Below are positions 56,250 to 64,000 of a DNA stretch of 64,000 nucleotides, in pieces (positions within the stretch are counted from its first letter, which is position 1; each line of letters starts with the position of its first letter). The stretch spans positions 1,674,001 to 1,738,000 of the forward strand of contig JASVEC010000002.1 in the NCBI GenBank assembly GCA_030770535.1. Reading direction: 5' to 3'. Position numbers and translations under genes: made by a program. The notes under the pieces were generated by a model. It did not search any database and had not been told where the DNA came from. It saw only the letters and a program-made list of their open reading frames with translations. Origin of the DNA: Batkoa obscura (taxonomy: Eukaryota > Entomophthoromycota > Entomophthoromycetes > Entomophthorales > Batkoaceae).

Positions 56250-59200
56250 TCAAGGTTCTGTACCATCTTGATTATTATTCCTATTATTATTGTTGTAATA
56301 GTTATTGTTTTTATAATGATAATTGGGATGATTATTTCCTCTATAACCTTGATATGGATGATTTTCATTCGTTGTATTTGTATTCCCCATTCCCCCAGGG
56401 GAATTGTACTCCCTTAATGGATTACCTCTCCATCCACTACCATTGTTCGAATTCCTCGGTCTATGATCTTTGTAACCTCCACCACCACTTACACCTGTAC
56501 CATTGTCATTATAATTGTTCTTTTGATAGCGATGATTCAATTCACGATTGTTATTCTCTCTTTCATTATTATCAACTTTGCGTTCCCATTCATTTTCATA
56601 ATTATTAGGAGGGTATCTTTCTTTATAATAAGAATTAGCATAATGCCGTTCATTGTCTTTATCTAAATGTCTGGATTGTGCGCGATAATTATTGTTTCCT
56701 CCTTTATAATTATTAAAATTATTAGGTCCCAATCGACTAGAATGCATAGTTTCATTATTATTATTATTGTCCATACTATTTCCCCAATTTGAATCAAAGT
56801 TAGAATTAAAACCAATATTTGGTCGATTTTTGTTACGATAAATTGGATCATTAGGCTTAATTTCAATTTCTGTATTTCCCCATGGATCTTCTTCCGTTTT
56901 TGAATTCGTTATCTTTTGCAAAGAATGGGGATTACTTGGTGAAGGTGAACGGGATGCTTCTCTAACACTACTTTCTCTTGGATATTCTCCATTCGATTTT
57001 GTCCTTGAATGAAAACCATTATTACCCTTCTTGGAGGATGTCACACTTGAATCACGTGGCTCATTTCCTGCTTGATATACTTTAGGCGGTTTAGATGAGA
57101 TACTAGCTTCTAAAGTATCCATATTTGGCTCCTCTAAACCTTGGACATCAACATCCACTTCAATAGGAGTAGCAGCTTTTGAAGTATTAAAGTTACTTTG
57201 ATCATTCAATGATTTGCGAATAGTATTTGGACCTTCATCAATTACAAATTGTTGCCAACTCATTTTATTTTTTTTCTTATGCGGTGTTAGTTTATTATTA
57301 TCTTCTTTAGAAGGCGTTGAATCTTTTATTAATCCTTTTGAGCTGATAGACTTTGTTGAATTGATTTCCTTTAATATTTTTTTAACCTTTGGAGATACAG
57401 ATAACGGTAAATTAGAATATGTCATTCTATTTTCTAAGGATTTGAAAGAAGCTGGTGGATATTCAGATTTAACTAAAGATGCTTTTAATAATGATTCTTT
57501 ACTTTGTCTGGGTGGATCATCAATAGAAAGTACACTAACATTTTCATCTTGAGGTGAATCTTTAATTTTAGGTATTATTTCTTTATCTGAAGGTGTAATG
57601 GGTAATTCACATTCTTTAGAATTAAGTGCCGATTTTTTAGGAGATTTAAATATCAAATCACGATCTTTTTCATCAACATCTAAATTAAATATATCTTCAA
57701 CAGAATCTTGTTTTTGGCTTGTTTTTTTTCTACGTTTAGGAATAAATTTATCTGGATTTTCCTTTCTAAATTTCATTATAAAATATTTAGTTAAACTCAT
57801 TGTTCTTAAGATTCGAATCCTTTCTGCTGTGGCCGAAGAATACTGTAAACCATTCACCTTTTTACCCCCAGAGCTTGTTTTAGCTTCTTTTGATTTCAAA
57901 CTATCCACTTTTTTATTTTTAGGTCCTTGTTCAGGCCTATATTCCTTTTCTTTGGATGGATTTGAGTTTTTACGTGAGCCAGATTTCTTAGATTGGCTTT
58001 CCTGAGGTGGATCGTCAAGTACATCCAAGGTAGAATTAGTTGTAGAGGCTTCTTCTTCAGCATTATTTGCTGAAAATAGGGGCTTAGTAGCATTCGAAGT
58101 ATCTAACTCAGTATCTGAACCACTTTGCATTTTTGATAAGATACTATCATCATCAAACATCTCTTCAACTTGTTTACTTGAGCGAGAAGTTGTAGATTTC
58201 GCTATAGAAGTACGAGTAGTATCTCTATTAGGAAAGACTTCATCAAGTGGACCTTTTGCTAATTCCAGTATCTTTTGTTTTGAATAAAATTGCCTACGAG
58301 CTTTAAAAAAGCTATTGATTAGGCATTGGGGTTCTTTTTCACAAGGACATTGATCTTTTTTTATAGTCTGTAGCATAACTTTAGCTTGAGCTGGAGTTAT
58401 ATTGTAATCTAATTTTTCAAGGTTTCGACTAAAAGCTTTAGTAACTGACCGCCTAAAGCTAGATTCTTCTTTGTTTTCTGTCAAACCATCAGGAAATATA
58501 TCATCCGATAATGTCCACGGTATAAAGATTTCATCACCTCTATCAAGCTCCTGTAGAGCAAAGACACCAAGATGAACAACATTGGTATCGACGCCAGAAA
58601 CGAAAAAGCTCCTCAATTCAGCGTTGGGTGTGCAATTACGTCTAACATGGCATGCTGGGCATGAATTGAAACGACAATCAACTGCTAGGTTAAGATATGT
58701 ATGAAGCATAACTTCCGGAAAACAAGTACCAAGCACTCCATAGAGGTTATCTGGATCATCCATATATTCTGATTTTAGAACAACATTACCAGTAACTTCT
58801 ACTATAAATTGACCAGGTGAGACTTTAGATTGAACAAATAGACCTTCTGCCTTCTTACTAGAAGACCTAGTACTAACCCTTTTAACTTCAACATCAGCTT
58901 GTACACTATCCAAAAAGTCACTATCCATTACATATACGTTCTTTGGATCACTCTCGCCTTCTGAACTAGAGAGTAAGTATTTAACGTTGGGTATATATAG
59001 AGGACCAGGAATGGACATTGTCCTTTTCCTTATAGAAGCTTTAGTACGATGTAGAACCTGACAAATACTATTGACGAGATCTTCAGCAGCTTGAGAATCA
59101 TAAGCAAAGTGATCTTTTGTCTTATTACTTGGTTTAGGACTTGCCGAATTATTTTCATTGACGCTATCAATCTCATGCCTTTTATTATTCTTTTTGCGTT

Positions 59201-59684
59201 GAGGTCTAACTGTACCACTAGCATTTGGGGATGGAGCATTAGAAGAATTCCTTGTAGCCATTTTAGCTGTCTTTTTAGTCCTTTCTAACTGCTGTTTTAA
59301 TTTTTGTGCTTTACTTTTTTTACTTGCATTGGCAACTTTCTTTAATTGAATCTCACGCGCTCTCTAAAGTAATAAAATTTGTTAGTACTGATCATTTATT
59401 AAAAGAGTCAATTATAATGAAGCATTTATCTCAAGTTATTATGAGCATTTCACTCCTTTTGCATTCATTCTAACTAAGGTAAAATGGATTACCTCAAAGT
59501 CAAGCTCCCTAGGAGAGCATTGCTCACATAAATATTCGTCTGGTATTTCGTCTTCATCTATATCTAAACAAACTGCATGTTGCCAAACTAGACATTTTTC
59601 ACATTGAATAGTAAAACCATCATCATGAGTTAAGTCACAAATGCAACGAATTATTCCTGATTCATCATCTGAGTATTCCGCCAT
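56250..59684 (-). CDS. SET3: Set3-like PHD-finger and SET-domain chromatin protein
   Basis: Predicted 1101-residue nuclear protein from two exons, 59493-59684 and 56250-59363, with a 129-nt intron. The first exon holds a complete PHD finger: [20 protein letters not shown], then LVWQHAVC, then YLCEQC (C4HC3 spacing). After a basic coiled stretch ([18 protein letters not shown]) and a Ser/Asn linker, a SET-type domain spans about residues 215-370. It contains [19 protein letters not shown], the [12 protein letters not shown] motif and a [19 protein letters not shown] ending. The order and motif (R-R-x-C-x-P-N-A) are those of Set3/Set4/MLL5, where the SET domain is thought not to methylate and the PHD reads H3K4 methylation for the Set3 histone-deacetylase complex. 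The long C-terminal half is low complexity and ends in an Asn/Gly/Arg/Tyr-rich tail. Confidence 0.9.
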
Positions 59685-60777
59685 AACTTTATAGCATAAG
59701 ATATTGTTATTGAACTATTGATAATTGATTTAAATTGATTAAAATAGAAGTTTAAAATTAACTATAACTATTTAGTTAAGAAAAGTTAATAGATATTTAA
59801 TGATAAAAAGTAGCAATGACTCCCCTGTAGCGCAAAAATGTACTGGGGTTTTGTAAGCTAACTACTAGAACCAATCGATGGGAACTAAGCTGTGATTATT
59901 AACCAATCCTTTTTTAAATATTTAAAACCTTTTTTCTTAGAGAGACTAAAAATTTACTTGAACACAAATTACCAGTAAAATAATGAACAATTTGCATTTA
60001 GTAAACCAATCATTGTTCAACATTCATCTATGATGCTTATAAATTTTAAACTTATTAAAATTTAAGCTTAAAAATGGACAATATTTTACTGATAATTTAG
60101 ATATATTTCATGCTTTTTTTATCTCAGTGCGAATAATTACTACTCATTTTTACTTGGTTCCATCAATTTTCCTTATGATTAGTTTTTCCACCAATCATTG
60201 GCTAATTGCTTCAGATATATTCTTTGAATTATTAGGATACTGTCACTGTACTGCTAGAAAATCTTTAATTTAAACACTTTTTCTATTTTGTAGCAGGTTA
60301 TTTCAATTATAAACAGAGTATTTATAAAAGTTGGCTCCCTTTCAATTTAAGTTAAGAAAGTAAAATGATTTGATATAAGATTGCATGGAATTACGTTGCA
60401 CTTTGTAAGTTGATTAAATTGAAGAATAAAATAATTTTAAAAAAGTTTAGAAATGCTGATTTAAGGACTTTTTATTGAAAAATTGTTATGGTTGAAAATT
60501 CATATTCGTTATTTTAACAAAAAGCTTGCGATTTTACTATTCCTTGGTTATCTTATGCACTTTATAATACTTAGTCCACTTTATTAAACCTTATAAATCT
60601 TATAATCATATTTAAAATCTATCTATTTATTATATATATATTCAATAGATAAGAAGTATTAACGTTTAATTATATCAAGGCTACAATTTCCCATAGTAAA
60701 ACAAATTTTAGTGTTGTTTGCATAAGTAGAAAGATTTATAAATCGTACATATTAAATTAAAAAAAATATTAGTTGAT
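59685..60777. other. Promoter of the SET gene and spacer
   Basis: AT-rich, no gene recognised. A CCCCTGTAGCGCA...TGTACTGGGG imperfect hairpin lies at about 59822-59850 in the SET gene's upstream region. Confidence 0.45.
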
Positions 60778-61521
60778 TTATTTACTATAATTCTTATTTA
60801 AGGGAATGGATTGTTGAAGTGGAGAATTTACGTTTATATTAGCCTTATTTAACTTAGCACGCATCCTTTTTTGTTGTAAAATAAAGCCATGAAACCAATG
60901 AAGATGTAAAGGAAGTATGAATAGTAAAGTATAAACAGGGAACATAAAATCTAAGTGATAATAAAAAGTAAAAATCATAATATTATGATATAAAATACGA
61001 GTTAGAAAAAAACAAGTACCAAAAAGTAAATCATTTCTTAATGGTTTCCATATACTCCCTAAACTTAATATAAGTGTAGGAAATTCCATAAGACACATTA
61101 AGGAATAATAAGTTGTTAATTTCTTATTTATAAGGATTAATAATAATACAATATAACTTGTGTGATGAATCCAGCCAGTTAATATATTTAAAAATGGAAG
61201 GTAATATACAACGCCAAACAATAAGTCTAAAGATAATGCTACTAAAAAATAACTACATAAAAACTTGGAATAAAATGTTTCTGTTTTTAACCAAGTAAAA
61301 TCGGGATATTGATTAATTAAGTTGATAATAAATGGGATAGAGCCTATTGTTAATATTGTGGATGTTATTAATGAAAACAACCAAGATAATCTTTTAGGAT
61401 CTTTAAATGTATTGAAATTTAAAGACAAATAGAAAACACTAGTTAGCATAATACCGCTAAATAACATAATCTGTGGGTATGGCTCTTCATTAACAAACTC
61501 TAAAAATTGACTTATAATCAT
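60778..61521 (-). CDS. TLC-domain multi-pass membrane protein
   Basis: Single-exon 247-residue protein with about six to seven hydrophobic helices. The TLC (TRAM/LAG1/CLN8) pattern is visible: SLDLLFGVVYYLPFLNILTG, then GWIHHTSYIVLLL, then CLMEFPTLILSLGS, then FLTRILYHNIMIF, and HLHWFHGFILQQKRMRAKL at the end of the last helix. The ending and size resemble TLCD/TMEM56-type fungal members rather than ceramide synthases, which are longer and carry a Lag1p motif with paired histidines. The short cytosolic C-terminus is polar. Likely location is the ER or another endomembrane, with a lipid-related role by family only. Confidence 0.8.
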   Translation of the reverse strand: MIISQFLEFVNEEPYPQIMLFSGIMLTSVFYLSLNFNTFKDPKRLSWLFSLITSTILTIGSIPFIINLINQYPDFTWLKTETFYSKFLCSYFLVALSLDLLFGVVYYLPFLNILTGWIHHTSYIVLLLILINKKLTTYYSLMCLMEFPTLILSLGSIWKPLRNDLLFGTCFFLTRILYHNIMIFTFYYHLDFMFPVYTLLFILPLHLHWFHGFILQQKRMRAKLNKANINVNSPLQQSIPLNKNYSK

Positions 61522-62791
61522 TTGAAAGAAAACAATAAAAGATAATATTGTATTCTTTTGTGGGGGTTTTGTTTTTTATTTTAATTTCCATGCCTATCAC
61601 TATATTCACATGGATTAAACTACTTTTTTTTCAAATGTTCTTTTTTTATTGGCTGATTTGAATAATTAACCCTTAATTATTTTAATTTATTATTTTTTCC
61701 ATAAAATTATCATTAGTTTTATTAAATCAACTCAACTATACTAATATATACACTAAGTGTAGAAGTTTAGTGTAAATAGTCCTATGTAACACTTATAGTT
61801 TGTCTATGATATACATCCTTCACAATATAAACTTATTTATTAAGCCTAAGAATAAGAATTCTTCAATATCCCCCCACCTATTACTTTAGAGTAAGGAGTT
61901 CAACTCCAAAAATAATATGTTTAGTAAAGTAACTATATTAATTCAAAAAAACGGCATTTTTACCTTTTGGATGAATTTCTAACTTGCTTTGATTTGAAAT
62001 TAGAGATCAAAGCACAATAGAAACTCTCCTCTAAATACAAAATAATACCTTAGCAGCCTTTTTAAATTCATGTCTATTCTACAACTTTTAGAGTCTTAAT
62101 CTGAAAGTGGGATAAAAGTTTATTCTGTTTTTTTAAATGTATGTTTTTCATTTAGAATAATAGTTTAAATTCTCTCGAAAATAGCAACCCGTTTACTATT
62201 ATTGTAATTTAAATGTGACTTTCCTTGCATAGTTTAAGAAAGTTATGATAATCTAAATGTAGATGTGGTTAATTAGATAGTTATTTATGACTATAGTTGA
62301 TTTATAACAACCTTAAGTTACATAAGAAAGCCCATTTTATATGTTAATAGTAAAAAACCATATAAAAATAAAATAAAGTTTATTACAATTGTTGCAGTTC
62401 TTTTGAGACATATTTAACTAATTATTTAAGAAAAAAATACATATTAAAATTAGGCTGAATTAAGGGCCAAGCTTAAAAATATTTGTACCAATAACTTAAT
62501 TACAAAAAATAGCTCTAAAAAAGTCACAAAAGAAGCACAACAACTCTAAGAATAAACGCTTGCCCAAGTAAGATTACTCAAATAAAAATCTATTTGAATC
62601 TTGGAGAATAACAAATGAAAAAAGAATAAGAGGTAGTTAACTGCTTAGTAACCAATTTAAAGCAATAAAATAATTTGAACTAAGTTTCTCGATAATTAAT
62701 TGGATTAAGATTATCTAATAAAATTACACCAATAAAAAATATTTAGTAATAGTTGAGTAACCAAAATTTTTAAATTCATTCATTGTTGAAG
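61522..62791. other. Intergenic, divergent promoters
   Basis: Between the divergent TLC and UPF0590 genes. AT-rich; I found no gene, MITE or tRNA in it. Confidence 0.45.
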
Positions 62792-63601
62792 ATGAGAGAT
62801 AATTATATATTAAGAGTCCAAGTAGGCAACGTAAGTGATAAAAGTCAATGGGAAACAATTACTGTTAATGAAGAAAAAGATGGGCATTATTTAGAGAATG
62901 ATTATTTCCAAGGTTATATCAAAGTAAGAATAGTTGATTATGATGGTTTACCAGTAAATTCAGAAACAAAAGAAACATTATATCCACAAAGTGATTATTT
63001 CCTAGATAGCAAAAGTAAATTTAGTGTTGAGTTTAAAGGAAAATTTAAACCTAGAAAGGGAGGCTGGAACGCTAATAAGATATTATTTGGTAATCAATTT
63101 GAAAAACAATTAAAGTTACCACCTTTAGTAGATATTGCTACTAAGTTTGCTACTTGGTATGATCCTGGATTAAAGATTGATTTACGAGCTGAAAAACCAT
63201 GGGCTTATTCCAAATTATTAGTAGCATTTAATAGACTTGACATCAACATCGATGATGATATAAAATTAAATAGCATGGCTAAAGTAAGAGAAAATACTTC
63301 GCTTATTTCAGGAATTAAAGAAGATGACGATGATAAAGCATTAAAAAAAAGACAACGATTTTTTTCAGATGAAAACAATGCTTCTAGAATCAATATTGAT
63401 GAGAACCTTACTTTACATGGAGATTTTTATAACGCTTATTTAGATTTTTCTAAACGCGGATTAGCTATTCCTTTCTTTACTTTAAACGTTATGGATTATT
63501 GGGATGGTCACGATCTTTCTTACTATTGCAAGTATGATGGTGATGAAGATATCGTATTTTTTGTAGTTTCGTTCCAACTAGCAGAAATTAATACCATTTA
63601 A
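62792..63601 (+). CDS. UPF0590 / DUF1769 family protein
   Basis: A 269-residue single-exon protein starting MRDNYILRVQVGN. The upstream TTG-initiated extension is not used. It follows the fungal DUF1769 (UPF0590) pattern: an N-terminal strand YILRVQVGNVSDKSQWETI, then GYIKVRIVDYDGLP, a S-x-YF segment (SDYFLDSKSKFSVEF), NKILFGNQFEKQLKLPP, IATKFATWYDPGLKIDLRA, EKPWAYSKLLVAFNRLDI, and a C-terminal FSKRGLAIPFFTLNVMDYW with HDLSYYCKY. The family is conserved in fungi, is predicted to be a beta-rich soluble protein, and has no established function. A lysine/aspartate-rich insertion (DDDDKALKKRQRFF) at about residue 183-200 interrupts the domain. Length is usual for the family and no break was seen. 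Confidence 0.88.
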   Translation: MRDNYILRVQVGNVSDKSQWETITVNEEKDGHYLENDYFQGYIKVRIVDYDGLPVNSETKETLYPQSDYFLDSKSKFSVEFKGKFKPRKGGWNANKILFGNQFEKQLKLPPLVDIATKFATWYDPGLKIDLRAEKPWAYSKLLVAFNRLDINIDDDIKLNSMAKVRENTSLISGIKEDDDDKALKKRQRFFSDENNASRINIDENLTLHGDFYNAYLDFSKRGLAIPFFTLNVMDYWDGHDLSYYCKYDGDEDIVFFVVSFQLAEINTI

Positions 63602-64000
63602 TCCTTCATTTTTTATTTGGATAAAATAAGCTAATTAAACCTAATATTTGATTATATTTAATTTTTGAGCTTTGTGATAGATATTAACAAAGCAGTTTTT
63701 ATTTATTTATTCGATACTTTTTTATTCTATTTATGAATTTTAAACTTTTTACTAACTTTGTTAGAAGCTTTTCACATAGACAATCAAATAGAGTAACGAT
63801 TATAACTATATTAATAATGACTTGCAATATATTTTTATGACGAGTTTTGTAGTAGATGATAGAGTAGTGTTGATGTTTTAAATTTTTAATTCTATACTAT
63901 TAAAACTAGCATACTATGCAAAATATGTAAAAATACTCATTTATTTCAATGAGTATACTGATACATATTGTAATTAAATACATAGCTTATACTTATATAA
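63602..64000. other. Terminal intergenic stretch
   Basis: AT-rich 3' flank of the UPF0590 gene. No feature was recognised before the end of the window. Confidence 0.4.

Noticed and set aside
62783-62791. Upstream TTG-initiated extension of the UPF0590 protein
   Set aside because: The ATG three codons later gives the family's usual N-terminus; nuclear fungal genes rarely start at TTG.

Overview
The window is a very AT-rich nuclear segment, by eye about three quarters A+T, from an intron-containing fungus. Fungal origin is supported by a Zn(II)2Cys6 transcription factor, a Set3-type PHD+SET protein, an Ssh4/Ear1-like SPRY protein, a Ypq1-like PQ-loop protein, a UPF0590/DUF1769 protein and a fungal-type Ras ([15 protein letters not shown]). 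Genes carry many short introns of about 45-130 nt with GT(A/G)..(T/A)AG borders and use the standard code. I cannot name the species. AT-rich early-diverging lineages would fit, but that is a guess.

Layout. 0-2.5 kb: gene-free, with copies of a 105-bp MITE. 2.5-16.5 kb: housekeeping block with a Zn-cluster regulator, SKI2 (13 exons rebuilt here, 1273 codons), a cytochrome P450, a small Utp12-domain protein, a SulP permease without STAS, and SDE2. 16.8-21.6 kb: mostly empty, with tRNA-Val, one orphan gene and tRNA-Lys. 22.2-27.2 kb: PQ-loop transporter, RAS, F-box protein. 28.7-54.7 kb: an accessory region with six paralogous secreted low-complexity proteins, interleaved with tRNA-Asp, adenylosuccinate synthetase, an Ssh4-like protein and an RNF10/Mag2-like RING protein. 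56.2-63.6 kb: Set3-like PHD+SET, a TLC-domain membrane protein, and a UPF0590 protein.

The unusual content is the six-gene secreted family. Each member has a signal peptide, then a VERR dibasic site, then a conserved hydrophobic/amphipathic core (type sequence TFGLLNEFNVLKNVLGGY), usually another Lys pair, and then a long Asn/Ser/Thr-rich tail that differs by gene. The tails are dense in N-x-S/T sequons and built of short tandem repeats. All six have TATA boxes, and most share a CTCCAG-G(T/C)GAG 5'-leader element that looks like a leader intron. The last two genes are a recent tandem duplication. They are identical across the promoter, leader and signal peptide, but about 12 of 30 nucleotides differ within the conserved core alone. 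This points to focused diversification of a short secreted peptide.

The same intergenic DNA is seeded with about 20 copies of a roughly 105-bp MITE. It has GGGGATGT-type termini and apparent 4-bp AT-rich target duplications, and one insertion can be compared with a near-empty paralogous site. At least two other inverted-repeat elements are present. No retroelement or virus-like element was recognised.
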